The notes beneath the pieces were generated by a model, which was not told the DNA's origin, made no database searches, and saw only the letters and a program-made list of their open reading frames with translations. The position numbers and the translations under genes were made by a program. DNA of 64,000 nucleotides from an uncultured Oscillospiraceae bacterium (GTDB taxonomy: Bacteria > Bacillota > Clostridia > Oscillospirales > Oscillospiraceae), in NCBI GenBank assembly GCA_949841465.1, contig CATKZW010000005.1, positions 1 through 64,000 of the forward strand, read 5' to 3'. Positions 51,200 through 59,921 of this stretch are shown piece after piece (the stretch's first letter is position 1; every line of letters starts with the position of its first letter).

Positions 51200-51359
51200 C
51201 CCTAAAAAGTGCCTAAAAAGCTGGAAATTTTTGCCCCAAAATAAAAAAATATAGCAAGCTTCCAAGAGGCCGCAGCAATCGGACCTTTTGGAGGGCGAGC
51301 TATGATTATGCAGAAAAGGAATAACCCTCTCACGCAACCGTGCAACCATATCGACTAGC

Positions 51360-51388
51360 ATTATAACACAACGGTTTGGAAAGCACAA
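51360..51388 (-). promoter_or_regulatory. Distal sigma-A promoter for the fla/che operon with adjacent sigma-28-like -10
   Basis: Minus strand TTGTGC (51388-51383), 17 bases, TGT-TATAAT (51368-51360 region, -10 at 51365-51360). Just downstream GTCGATAT (51355-51348) resembles a sigma-28 -10, but no TAAA lies 15 bases before it. Confidence 0.7.
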
Positions 51389-51475
51389 GTGTTTTTTCCT
51401 GTTTCATTTTTATAAAACGTATCAGGCAGCGGAGGCGGCGGAATCTTACGCGCCCATGCCGGAAAAACGGCTGAA

Positions 51476-51498
51476 CGGGCCCCCTGTGCGGGGGCCCG
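51476..51498 (-). terminator. GC-rich hairpin after the hybrid kinase gene
   Basis: CGGGCCCCC and GGGGGCCCG form a perfect 9-base stem with a 5-base loop, 5 bases after the kinase stop. A T5 run follows about 9 bases later on the minus strand, so it is a plausible but not ideal terminator. Confidence 0.6.
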
Positions 51499-51502
51499 CC
51501 GC

Positions 51503-54115
51503 TCACTTGATAAACTTGTCCAGCAGGCGCATAACCTCCCGCACATCAATGGGTTTGGCCACGTGGGCGTTCATGCCGCACTCCAGGCTGCGCTTCACGT
51601 CCTCGGCAAAGGCGTCGGCGGTCATTGCGATGATGGGCAGGTCCTTGTCCTCCCGCTCCAGGGAGCGGATCACCTGGGTGGCCTCGTAACCGCCCATGAC
51701 GGGCATGCGGATGTCCATGAGCACCGCGTCGTAGTACCCCACCGGGGAGGCCGCCAGCATTTCCACGCAGATCTGGCCGTTCTCCGCCCAGTCCAGCTTC
51801 AGCCCCTCCTGGCCCAGCAGCTCGGAGGCGATCTCCCAGTTGAGCTCGTTGTCCTCCGCCAGCAGAATCTGCCTGCCGGTCAGGTCCCGGCGGGCCTCGG
51901 TCTGCACGGTCTCCTCCGCCTCCCCATCCGTCTCGACGAACTGCCGCAGGGAGTTGAACAGCGTGGAGCGGAACAGGGGCTTGGCGATGAAGCCGGTGAT
52001 GCCGGCGTCCTTGGCGTCGCGCTCGATCTCCCCCCAGTCATAGGCGGATATGAGCAGGATGGGCACATCGTTCCCCTGCTCCTCCCGGATTCGGCGGGCG
52101 ATGGCGATGCCGTCCATGTCGGGCAGCTTCCAGTCCAGCAGGATGATGTGGTAATCGTCCCCTCGCCTGTGCCTTCGGTTTATCATGCGCAGGGCGCTGT
52201 TGCCGTCCAGCGCCCACTCGGCCTTGACGCCGATGGACCCCAGAGAGGCCACGGTGGACTCGCACAGCTGCCGGTCGTCGTCCACCACCAGCATGTCCCA
52301 GCTGGGCAGGATCATGTCCTCCTCCATGGCGGCGGCCTTCTCCAGGTCCAGGGTGATGATAAACTCGGTGCCCTGCCCCTGCCGGCTCTTCACATCGATG
52401 GTGCCGCCCATCGCGTCCACCACGATGAACTTGGTGATGGCCATGCCCAGGCCGGTGCCCTCGGTGCGGTGGACCCGTGCGCTGTCCTCCCGGGCGAAGG
52501 AATCGAAGAGGTGCTTCTGAAACTCCTTGGACATGCCGATGCCGTTGTCCTTCACCTGGACGTGGATGCGCACATAGTCCTCACCCCTGGGGGAGTCCTC
52601 TTCATACAGGGCCACATGGATCTCGCCGCCGTCCGGGGTGAACTTGATGGCGTTGGACAGCAGATTAATCAGCACCTGGTTCAGCCGCACGCTGTCGCAG
52701 ATCACATTCTCGGCGGAGATGTCGTGGATGAATACGTCGAATTGCTGCCGCTTGGCGCGCACCTGGGGCTGGCAGATGGAGACGATGCCGTCCACCACCT
52801 CCTGGAGGGACACCTGGTCCATGTTCAGCGTCATCTTGCCGCTCTCGATCTTGGACATGTCCAGCACGTCGTTGATCAGTCCCAGCAGGTGCTTGCTGGA
52901 CATGGTGATCTTTTTCAGGCAGTTCTGCACCTGCTGTTTGTCGTCGATGTTGGCGGTGGCGATGGCGGTCATACCCACGATGGCGTTCATGGGGGTGCGG
53001 ATGTCGTGGCTCATGTTGGACAAAAATTCGCTCTTGGCCCGGTTGGCGTGCTCTGCCTCCCACTGGGCGTTTTCCGCCTCCCGCTGGGCGTCTTCCGCCT
53101 CCAGCCGGGCGGCCTCCGCCGCGGCCCGGGATTCCTCCACCTCGCGCAGCTGCTGCCGGGTGAGGCCGTAATATTTATAGAACACCAACAGCAGGGCCGC
53201 CAGGATGACAGCGCCGCTGAGCACCGTCAGCGTCCCCCATTCCGCGCTGAAGTTCCGGACAATGGAGTCCATGGTGCCATACGGCATAAAGGTAATCAGA
53301 TACCACTCGGAACGGGGCAGCCGGGTGCAGTACAGATGGTAGCGCTCCTCGCGAACGGTAAACTCATTAGAGTAGTCCTCGTTCCGCTCCATGGCGGCGG
53401 ACAGCTCCTCCAGATACTGATCCGGCGTCATGCCGTTCACGTCTTCATAAATGGCGCGGACCCGCTCGAAGTAGTTATTGCGGTACGCATCGCTGCTGCG
53501 GATGACGAAGGAGCCGTCCTTGCGGATGATAAAGGAGTAAGCCCGCTCCTCGTTCTCCTCCAGGGAGAGGTGGTCGCTGATGTAGGTCACGGGCAGGCCG
53601 GCCACCAGCGCGGCGCACCCGCCCCCTGAGACGGCGGGGTGCGGCGAGGGCGTGCCCAGCAGGATTACCTTTTCTCCCTCGGCGTTGGTGCCGATGGCCA
53701 CCTTTTCTTCCCTGTCCCGCAGGGAGAGCAGGAAGGGGTCCGGATCAGTGATGGTGAGCTGGGATCCATAGAGCATATCAAGCTTTCCGTCCTGCCCGCA
53801 GAAGCCCAGATAGGCGAAGTCCCGTGCCTTAGCCTGGGAGATCAGCTCCTCCCGGAGCTCCCGGTCCGAGTGGACCGCTTCGGAGGGGATGGCGTTTATC
53901 AGCGACTCCAGCTGGTTCATCTGTATATTAATGATGCTCTCAAAATGGATGGAGGTCTGCTGGCTCATGCTGGACATATACAGCGTGCCCACCTCGTTGA
54001 TGGTGGTGGCGCTCTTACCGCTCATGTGGATCGCGAAGAAGGCAAAGACACACACGCACAGCAGCGCCACCCCAGCCAGGCTGGTGATGAGGAAGCGGGT
54101 GGTCTTGTTCTTCAT
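51503..54115 (-). CDS. Membrane hybrid sensor histidine kinase with two receiver domains
   Basis: The 870-residue protein has TM1 (about 6-30), an extracytoplasmic sensor of Cache/PAS type (31-290, with YSFIIRKDGSFVIRSSDA), TM2 (about 293-315) and a coiled coil of short AEAA-type repeats (325-362). HisKA follows with phospho-accepting His 370 (FLSNMSHDIRTPMNAIVGM), then HATPase (NLLSNAIKFTPDG, KDNGIGMS, EGTGLGMAI). REC1 has D661 (LLDWKLPDMDG) and REC2 has D801 (LMDIRMPVMGG). The ATG at 54115 is right because upstream codons read the HPt gene in the wrong frame. It overlaps the HPt stop by 4 bases. Confidence 0.93.
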   Translation of the reverse strand: MKNKTTRFLITSLAGVALLCVCVFAFFAIHMSGKSATTINEVGTLYMSSMSQQTSIHFESIINIQMNQLESLINAIPSEAVHSDRELREELISQAKARDFAYLGFCGQDGKLDMLYGSQLTITDPDPFLLSLRDREEKVAIGTNAEGEKVILLGTPSPHPAVSGGGCAALVAGLPVTYISDHLSLEENEERAYSFIIRKDGSFVIRSSDAYRNNYFERVRAIYEDVNGMTPDQYLEELSAAMERNEDYSNEFTVREERYHLYCTRLPRSEWYLITFMPYGTMDSIVRNFSAEWGTLTVLSGAVILAALLLVFYKYYGLTRQQLREVEESRAAAEAARLEAEDAQREAENAQWEAEHANRAKSEFLSNMSHDIRTPMNAIVGMTAIATANIDDKQQVQNCLKKITMSSKHLLGLINDVLDMSKIESGKMTLNMDQVSLQEVVDGIVSICQPQVRAKRQQFDVFIHDISAENVICDSVRLNQVLINLLSNAIKFTPDGGEIHVALYEEDSPRGEDYVRIHVQVKDNGIGMSKEFQKHLFDSFAREDSARVHRTEGTGLGMAITKFIVVDAMGGTIDVKSRQGQGTEFIITLDLEKAAAMEEDMILPSWDMLVVDDDRQLCESTVASLGSIGVKAEWALDGNSALRMINRRHRRGDDYHIILLDWKLPDMDGIAIARRIREEQGNDVPILLISAYDWGEIERDAKDAGITGFIAKPLFRSTLFNSLRQFVETDGEAEETVQTEARRDLTGRQILLAEDNELNWEIASELLGQEGLKLDWAENGQICVEMLAASPVGYYDAVLMDIRMPVMGGYEATQVIRSLEREDKDLPIIAMTADAFAEDVKRSLECGMNAHVAKPIDVREVMRLLDKFIK

Positions 54116-54480
54116 GCCGGAGCCCCTTCCTGAAAGGTCCGTATGGCCTGCACGGTGCGCTGATAGTCCTCCTGCACCCGCCGGATGAGGTCCTCCTCGC
54201 CGGGCTGGGGCGGCCTGCCGTCCCGCAGGGCCTCGGTCAGCGCCTCGCTGGACTCCAGCAGGGTATTGAAGGCCAGGTTGCCGCACACGCCCTTGATGGT
54301 GTGGGCGGCCCGGAAGGCCTCCCCCCGGTCCCCCGCCGCCAGGGAGTCGCACAGCAGCCGGTAGCTGCCGTCGTCCAGAAACTTCAGCACGAATTTCTGC
54401 ACCAGCCGCTCACTGCGCAGTCGGCCCATGGCCTCCTCATAGTCGCCGCCCATGGCGGCATAGCACTCTTTCAGCGTCAT
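54112..54480 (-). CDS. Histidine phosphotransfer (HPt) protein
   Basis: This 122-residue single-domain HPt shuttles phosphate between receivers. The phospho-accepting His is in AAHTIKGVCGNLAF (about residue 60). The rest is a helical bundle. It overlaps the upstream GGDEF gene (54477-54480) and the downstream hybrid kinase (54112-54115), each by ATGA, so the three are translationally coupled and very likely work in one phosphorelay. Confidence 0.92.
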   Translation of the reverse strand: MTLKECYAAMGGDYEEAMGRLRSERLVQKFVLKFLDDGSYRLLCDSLAAGDRGEAFRAAHTIKGVCGNLAFNTLLESSEALTEALRDGRPPQPGEEDLIRRVQEDYQRTVQAIRTFQEGAPA

Positions 54481-56585
54481 ACCTGCTCCTCCTCGCCCTG
54501 CGCCTGGGGCGCGCTCTCCTCCCCGTCGATGGGGGACACCGCCGAGATGGCCTTGTCCATCAGGGCATTTTCCTTGTGGTAATAGCGGTAGTGGCCCTTC
54601 CCGTGGTTCTTCACCACATACAGAGCCTGGTCCGCCCGCTTGAACAGCGTGTCGTAATCGGTGCCCACTTCGGCGGCGCTGACCACGCCCATGCTCACCG
54701 AGATCTGGAAGTTCTCATAGCGCCCTCCGGCCAGCCGGTTGTAGATGCCGTCGATGGTGGCTTCCAGATCATCCTTATACTCCAGGAAGATGAGGAACTC
54801 GTCTCCGCCCACCCGGGCGGCTATGTCGCCGCCCCGGATGCTGCGTCGCATCCGGTCGGCCAGATACTTCAGCACCTGATCGCCGAACATGTGGCCGTAG
54901 GTGTCGTTGGCGGACTTGAAATAGTCCAGGTCCAAAATAGCCAAGGCATAGTGCCCGTCGGGCCGGTCCTCCATCCGCTCCATGATCCGTTTTTTTGCAT
55001 AGGCATGGTTGAGCAGGCCGGTGAGCTCGTCGTGGGAGGCCTGCCGCTCCAGGTTTTCCAGCTGGAGGCGGGAGGAGTGGATATCCATGGCTTTGCCGAT
55101 GCAGCCTGTGTAGCGCGGGGGCTCCTCGAAGGACCAGGAGGCCCGGGCGATAATCCGGTGCCAGCGCTCCTCCTCGCCCACATGGAGCTTGCAGTCGTAG
55201 GTCACCACCGGGTTGCCGGGGGTGGTGGAGTGGAGGGCGTCGGCCAGATTGTCCCGGTCTCGAGGATCGAAAATAGTTAGGGCCTGAGGGTCCTGAAATG
55301 GGTCCATCACTATTTCGGGCAGCCCCAGCTTCTCCGCGCCCCAGGAGGTGAGGGACAGGGAGGGGGGAGTAACGGTGTATTCGAATTGGATTTCCTTGGT
55401 GAGCGAAGCAAAGAAGGTGTACTTCATCCGCTCGTGCTCCAGCAGCTCCAGGGTCCGCTCGGAGGCGGTGAGCTCCTCGTGCTTGTGCAGCTCTCGGGCT
55501 ACGTTTTGCACCTCCCTCTGGTTACGGCGCTGAACGTCGTCGCCGGCCAGCTCCGCCTGGATGTCGTCCGCGCAGTCCCGCAGGCAGTCCATCACCAGAG
55601 GGTTGAAGGTGCCGCACTCCCCGCCGAGGATCATCCGGACGGCCTGATCGTGGGTAAACGCGGGCTTATACACCCGCTCGGAGGTCAGCGCGTCGTACAC
55701 GTCGGCCAGCGCCACCATCTGGGCGGAGATAGGAATTTCGTCCTCCTTCAGCCCGTCCGGGTAACCCCGGCCGTCCCACCGCTCGTGGTGCCAGCGGCAG
55801 ATCTCGTACGCGGCCTTCACCAGCGGCTCGTCCTGGTAAAAGGGCAGGGCCTCCAGCATCTTGGCCCCCTCCATAGAGTGGGTCTTCATGATGGCGAACT
55901 CCTCGTCGGTGAACCGCCCCGGCTTGTTGAGGATTTCCTCTGGGATGGCGATCTTGCCGATGTCGTGGAGGGCGGAAGCGGTGCTGATGACGGAGATGTC
56001 CGTCTGGGTCAGGTGATACCTGTCTGTGCGCCGGACCAGGGCTTTGAGCATGATCTCGGTGAGCATATGGACATGGCGGACATGCAGACCGCTCTCGCCG
56101 TTGCGGAACTCCACGATGTGGCTGAGCACGTCAATCATCAGGCTGCTGCGGTGCTCCTTCTCGTAAATCTGCTCTGTCACCAGGGAGGCCAGCTTTTTCT
56201 GCTTGGCGTACAGCAGGATGGTGTTCACTACCCGGCGGTGGACGATGAGCGCGTCGAAGGGCCGGCTGATAAAGTCGGTGATGCCCAGCTCGAAGGCCCG
56301 CTCAATGTGGCTGGAGCCCCGCTCCGCAGAGATCATGATCACCGGGATATCCTCAATCCAGTGGTATTTGTTCATCATGTTCAGCACGCCGAAGCCGTCC
56401 ATCTCCGGCATGACGATGTCCAGCAGGACCAGGGAGATTTCCGGGCCGTGCTTTTGCAGCATGGCCACGCCCTCCTTGCCGTTTTCCGCCTCAATAATAT
56501 CAAACTCGCCGCCCAGCATATCCGCCAGGATGGCGCGGTTCATCTCTGAATCGTCCACAATGAGTATGGTCTGTTTGGCAACCAT
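54477..56585 (-). CDS. Response regulator with HD-GYP and GGDEF domains (c-di-GMP turnover)
   Basis: Domains in order are a receiver (1-125, D56 in LLDIVMPEMDG), HD-GYP (about 150-330: ALHDIGKIAIPEEILNK with H207/D208, and HHERWDGRGYPDG at 266-278, complete), a PAS-like region (about 385-505) and GGDEF (about 517-690, active-site GGDEF at 593-597). Both catalytic motifs are intact, so it may make and break c-di-GMP under phosphorelay control. The start is uncertain: ATG 56585 matches the receiver start, ATG 56603 is the alternative. It heads the three-gene operon. Confidence 0.9.
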   Translation of the reverse strand: MVAKQTILIVDDSEMNRAILADMLGGEFDIIEAENGKEGVAMLQKHGPEISLVLLDIVMPEMDGFGVLNMMNKYHWIEDIPVIMISAERGSSHIERAFELGITDFISRPFDALIVHRRVVNTILLYAKQKKLASLVTEQIYEKEHRSSLMIDVLSHIVEFRNGESGLHVRHVHMLTEIMLKALVRRTDRYHLTQTDISVISTASALHDIGKIAIPEEILNKPGRFTDEEFAIMKTHSMEGAKMLEALPFYQDEPLVKAAYEICRWHHERWDGRGYPDGLKEDEIPISAQMVALADVYDALTSERVYKPAFTHDQAVRMILGGECGTFNPLVMDCLRDCADDIQAELAGDDVQRRNQREVQNVARELHKHEELTASERTLELLEHERMKYTFFASLTKEIQFEYTVTPPSLSLTSWGAEKLGLPEIVMDPFQDPQALTIFDPRDRDNLADALHSTTPGNPVVTYDCKLHVGEEERWHRIIARASWSFEEPPRYTGCIGKAMDIHSSRLQLENLERQASHDELTGLLNHAYAKKRIMERMEDRPDGHYALAILDLDYFKSANDTYGHMFGDQVLKYLADRMRRSIRGGDIAARVGGDEFLIFLEYKDDLEATIDGIYNRLAGGRYENFQISVSMGVVSAAEVGTDYDTLFKRADQALYVVKNHGKGHYRYYHKENALMDKAISAVSPIDGEESAPQAQGEEEQV

Positions 56586-56714
56586 TCCCTCCAAGGCATC
56601 CATCCCCTTTTCAGAACATAGCCGTGTGCCTCCGGGCCCGCTGCGGGGTCCCTGGCCGGGTTCTCCCCGCCCCCGGCTTCCGGCGGCAGGGCACAAACTC
56701 TCACGATAGGGTTT

Positions 56715-56744
56715 ATTATAGCACAGCTCCATAGGGAAACACAA
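56715..56744 (-). promoter_or_regulatory. Extended -10 promoter for the c-di-GMP/phosphorelay operon
   Basis: Minus strand TTGTGT (56744-56739), 18 bases, TGC-TATAAT (-10 at 56720-56715). The leader of about 110 bases to the start is GC-rich with stem-forming repeats (CCGGGC/GCCCCG type). Confidence 0.65.
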
Positions 56745-56812
56745 GAATGATTTTGGAATTTGGGCCGGCGTGTCTTTTCTGGAAAATGAGCTGGAAAATG
56801 ATACGATTTCCC

Positions 56813-56841
56813 TTTACATTTCCCACCGATGGGTATACAAT
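56813..56841 (+). promoter_or_regulatory. Sigma-A promoter for the metallo-beta-lactamase gene
   Basis: TTTACA (56813-56818), exactly 17 bases, TACAAT (56836-56841). About 45 bases separate the expected start site from the GTG at 56893. Confidence 0.8.
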
Positions 56842-56892
56842 GCAGTTAGGGAAACTAGACAACATAAGCAGAGAGAATAGAGGTGTTTTTAG

Positions 56893-58488
56893 GTGAAACT
56901 TACATTCTTCGGCGCGGCCAAGGCGGTCACCGGCAGCTGCCATTGTGTGGAGGCCAACGGGCACAAGGTGCTCATTGACTGCGGCCTGCAGCAGGGCAAG
57001 GATGAGCGGGACAACCGCGAGCTGGACTTTGCCCCGTCCTACATCGACGACGTGGTGGTCACCCATGCCCACATCGACCACTCGGGCCGCATCCCCCTGC
57101 TGGTGAAGCAGGGCTTTGCGGGCAACATCTACTGCACCCGGCTGACGGCGGAGCTGCTGTCCATCATGCTGCGGGACTCCGCCCAGATCCAGGAGAACGA
57201 CGCGGCCTACGAAAACCAGAAGGGGCAGCGCGCCGGCAAGCCGCCGGTGGAGCCGCTGTACACCCTGGTGGACGTGGAAAAGGCCCTGCGGCACATCGTC
57301 ACCTGCGAGTACGGCCAGGAGCTGGAGCTGACCGACGGCATCAAAATCCGCTTTGTGGACGCGGGCCATCTGCTGGGCTCGGCCTGCGTGGAGATGTGGC
57401 TGACGGAGGAGGGCGTGACGAAAAAGATCGTCTTCTCCGGCGACATCGGCAACCGCAAGACCCCCATCATCCGCTCCCCCCAGCCCATCACCGAGGCAGA
57501 CTATGTGGTCACCGAGAGCACCTATGGCGACCGCCTGCACAACGTGAAGGAGAAGCCGGACTACTCCGGCGAACTGGCCCAGGTCATTGAGGAGACCCTG
57601 TCCGGGGAGGGCAACCTGGTGATCCCCTCCTTCGCCGTGGGCCGCACCCAGGAGCTGCTGTACTTCATCCGGCAGATCAAGGAACAGCATCTGGTGACCT
57701 GCGACCCGGATTTCCAGGTGTACGTGGACTCCCCGCTGGCGGGGGCGGCCACGGAGATTTTCTCCGGCGACCTGACCGGCTACCTGGACGAGGAGTCGGC
57801 GGAAAAGCTGCGGGGCGGGGCGCTGTTCCGCTTCCCGGGGCTGAACATCACCGAGAGCACCGATGAGTCCCGGGGGCTGAACCTGGACGCCCGGCCCAAG
57901 GTCATCATATCCGCCTCCGGCATGTGCGACGCGGGCCGCATCCGCCACCACCTTAAGCACAACCTGTGGCGGCCGGAGTGCACCATCCTGTTTGTGGGCT
58001 ATCAGGCGGAGGGCTCCCTGGGCCGCCGCATTCTGGACGGGGCCCCCAGAGTGAAGCTGTTCGGCGAGGAGATCGCCGTGCGGGCCCGGATCGTCCGCTT
58101 CCACGGCCTGAGCTCCCACGCCGACCGGGACGGGCTGGTGCGGTGGATCAACCGTTACACCCCCAAGCCCCAGCAGGTGTTCGTGGTCCACGGCGACGAG
58201 CGGGCCGCAGTGAACTACACCCAGACCCTGACGGAGATGGGCTTCGCCGCCCACGCGCCCAACTACGAGGAGGTCTATGACCTGCTGGAAAACCGCATGA
58301 TCGCCCCGGGCATTGCCCTGGAGCCCAAGGCGGCCCCGGTGGACCTCGGTTCCCCCGCCTACCGGCGGCTGGAGGACATCGGCCGAAAGCTCATGGACGT
58401 CATCGCCCACAACAAGGGGGGCTCCAACAAGGACCTGGGCAAATTCGCCGACCAGATCCGAGCCCTTATCTCCAAGTGGGACCGGTAA
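56893..58488 (+). CDS. Beta-CASP metallo-beta-lactamase (probable RNase, YsH1/CPSF73-like)
   Basis: This 531-residue enzyme has the zinc-binding motif HAHIDHSGR (HxHxDH), GHLLGSA, the beta-CASP segments SFAVGRTQELLYFI and SGMCDAGRIRHHL, and the C-terminal SHADRDGLV motif. This order matches bacterial CPSF73-like RNA-processing nucleases rather than RNase J. A GTG start with a weak AGAGG site is used. It is monocistronic, with its own promoter and a bidirectional terminator shared with glmM. The C-terminus is a helical tail of the family. Confidence 0.92.
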   Translation: MKLTFFGAAKAVTGSCHCVEANGHKVLIDCGLQQGKDERDNRELDFAPSYIDDVVVTHAHIDHSGRIPLLVKQGFAGNIYCTRLTAELLSIMLRDSAQIQENDAAYENQKGQRAGKPPVEPLYTLVDVEKALRHIVTCEYGQELELTDGIKIRFVDAGHLLGSACVEMWLTEEGVTKKIVFSGDIGNRKTPIIRSPQPITEADYVVTESTYGDRLHNVKEKPDYSGELAQVIEETLSGEGNLVIPSFAVGRTQELLYFIRQIKEQHLVTCDPDFQVYVDSPLAGAATEIFSGDLTGYLDEESAEKLRGGALFRFPGLNITESTDESRGLNLDARPKVIISASGMCDAGRIRHHLKHNLWRPECTILFVGYQAEGSLGRRILDGAPRVKLFGEEIAVRARIVRFHGLSSHADRDGLVRWINRYTPKPQQVFVVHGDERAAVNYTQTLTEMGFAAHAPNYEEVYDLLENRMIAPGIALEPKAAPVDLGSPAYRRLEDIGRKLMDVIAHNKGGSNKDLGKFADQIRALISKWDR

Positions 58489-58505
58489 GCTGCATATCGC
58501 CCAAG

Positions 58506-58541
58506 AAAAAGCCCCCGGAGGACTTCTCCGGGAGCTTTTTT
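58506..58541. terminator. Bidirectional terminator between the MBL gene and glmM
   Basis: AAAAAGC-CCCCGGAG and CTCCGGG-AGCTTTTTT pair with one mismatch around a short loop, with A and T tracts on both sides. Confidence 0.9.
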
Positions 58542-58546
58542 GCCTT

Positions 58547-59917
58547 TTATTCCGCTTTGTGTCCCTGGGCGGCGATGACGTCCACCACCCGCTGGGCCAG
58601 GCTCCGGCACTGGTCCTTCCCGGGGGCCTCCACCATCACCCGCACCACCGGCTCGGTGCCGGACTCCCGCACCAGGATGCGGCCCGTGTCCCCCAGCTCA
58701 ACCGCCACGGCCTGCACCGCCGCCTGCACGGCGGGGTCGTCCTGGGCGGTTTTCTTGTCCTTCACCCGCACGTTGATGAGCACCTGGGGATAGATGGTCA
58801 CCGGCTCGGCCAGACGGCTCAGCGCCTCCTTCTTGGCCATCATGACCTCCATGATCTTCAGGGAGGTGAGGATGCCGTCCCCCGTCCGGGCGTACTTGGA
58901 AAAGATGATGTGCCCCGACTGCTCGCCGCCGATGCGGTGCCCGCCGTGCACCATCTCCTCGTACACGTACTTGTCCCCCACGGCGGTTTTCTTGTAGTCG
59001 ATGCCCGCCGCGTCAAAGGCCTTGTACAGGCCGAAGTTGGACATGACGGTGGTCACCACCGTGTTGGTCAGCAGCTTGCCCCGCTCCTTCATGTACAGGC
59101 CGTACAGGTACATGATCTGATCGCCGTTGACCACGCTGCCCTTTTCGTCCACCGCCAGGCAGCGGTCCGCGTCCCCGTCGAAGGCAAAGCCTGCGTCGCA
59201 GCCGTGATCCACCACGTATTTGCGCAGCCCGTCGATGTGGGTGGAGCCCGCGTCCAGGTTGATGTTCAGCCCGTCGGGCTGGTCGTTGATGACGTGCACG
59301 TCCGCCCCCAGGGAACGGAACACGTTGGGCGCGATGGACCAGGCGGAGCCGTTGGCGCAGTCCAGGGCGATCTTCTTCCCCCGGAAGGAGTACACCGCCA
59401 GGGAGATGAGATACCCCATGTAGCGGTTGCGCCCGGCGCTGTGGTCCACGATGCTGCCCACCCCGTCGTTGGTGGCAAAGGGCAGCCTGGACATAGGCCG
59501 CCCATCCACCTCCAGACAGCCGTCCAGATAGTCCTCCACCAGGCGGATGGTGGCCTCGTCCATCTTCTCCCCCTCCCGGTTGAGCAGCTTGATGCCGTTG
59601 TCGTAGTAGGGGTTGTGGGAGGCGGAGATCATCACGCCGCAGTCAAAGCCGTCCGTCCGGGTGACGTAGGACACGGAGGGGGTGGTGGTGACGTGGAGCA
59701 GGTACACGTCCGCCCCGGAGGCGGCCATACCCGCGCTGATGGCGTACTCCAGCACGTAGCTGGAGCGCCGGGTATCCTTGCCCACCACGATGCGGGCCCG
59801 GTCCCCGCCCCGGCCGTAGTACCAGCCCAGGAACCGGCCCACCTCGTAGGCATGGTCGGCAGTGAGCTCCACGTTTGCCTTGCCCCGGAAACCGTCGGTG
59901 CCGAAATATTTACCCAT
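58547..59917 (-). CDS. glmM: Phosphoglucosamine mutase GlmM
   Basis: GlmM converts glucosamine-6-phosphate to glucosamine-1-phosphate for cell wall precursors. The 456-residue product has the start motif YFGTDGFRGKAN, catalytic serine loop ISASHNPYYDNG, Mg site FAFDGDADRCLAV, sugar loop GGEQSGHIIF and phosphate-binding RESGTEPVVRVMVE. Family length is normal. It follows a left-handed beta-helix gene by 4 bases and ends the operon that begins upstream with rnf genes. Confidence 0.96.
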   Translation of the reverse strand: MGKYFGTDGFRGKANVELTADHAYEVGRFLGWYYGRGGDRARIVVGKDTRRSSYVLEYAISAGMAASGADVYLLHVTTTPSVSYVTRTDGFDCGVMISASHNPYYDNGIKLLNREGEKMDEATIRLVEDYLDGCLEVDGRPMSRLPFATNDGVGSIVDHSAGRNRYMGYLISLAVYSFRGKKIALDCANGSAWSIAPNVFRSLGADVHVINDQPDGLNINLDAGSTHIDGLRKYVVDHGCDAGFAFDGDADRCLAVDEKGSVVNGDQIMYLYGLYMKERGKLLTNTVVTTVMSNFGLYKAFDAAGIDYKKTAVGDKYVYEEMVHGGHRIGGEQSGHIIFSKYARTGDGILTSLKIMEVMMAKKEALSRLAEPVTIYPQVLINVRVKDKKTAQDDPAVQAAVQAVAVELGDTGRILVRESGTEPVVRVMVEAPGKDQCRSLAQRVVDVIAAQGHKAE

Positions 59918-59921
59918 AAGC

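Larger units (their letters stand above)
51123..51502 (-). other. Upstream region of flgB without a gene
   Basis: This roughly 380-base gap contains two sigma-A type promoters for flgB (listed separately), a strong hairpin terminating the hybrid kinase transcript, and a leader of about 150 bases between the promoters. Within that leader are a 10/9-base imperfect stem AAAAGGTCCG/CGGCCTCTT and, 12 bases later, T7 on the minus strand, which may be an attenuator. I recognise no riboswitch or small gene. Confidence 0.5.

Noticed and set aside
51160-51353. c-di-GMP riboswitch in the flgB leader
   Set aside because: I searched by eye for GEMM-type conserved segments (GGGxAAACC, CGCAAAGC) and found none.
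50894-51388. Open frame starting in the flgB leader (MVARLRERVIPF...)
   Set aside because: It has no good ribosome site and runs into flgB in another frame; the leader is better read as untranslated.
54115-54352. Longer N-terminus for the hybrid kinase (start at 54352)
   Set aside because: Those codons read the HPt gene in another frame and give a Gly/Arg/Pro-rich string; the membrane helix and sensor start at 54115.
56586-56744. Start of the GGDEF/HD-GYP protein at 56744
   Set aside because: That extension overlaps its own promoter and a GC-rich leader; the receiver begins at MVAKQTILIVDD.
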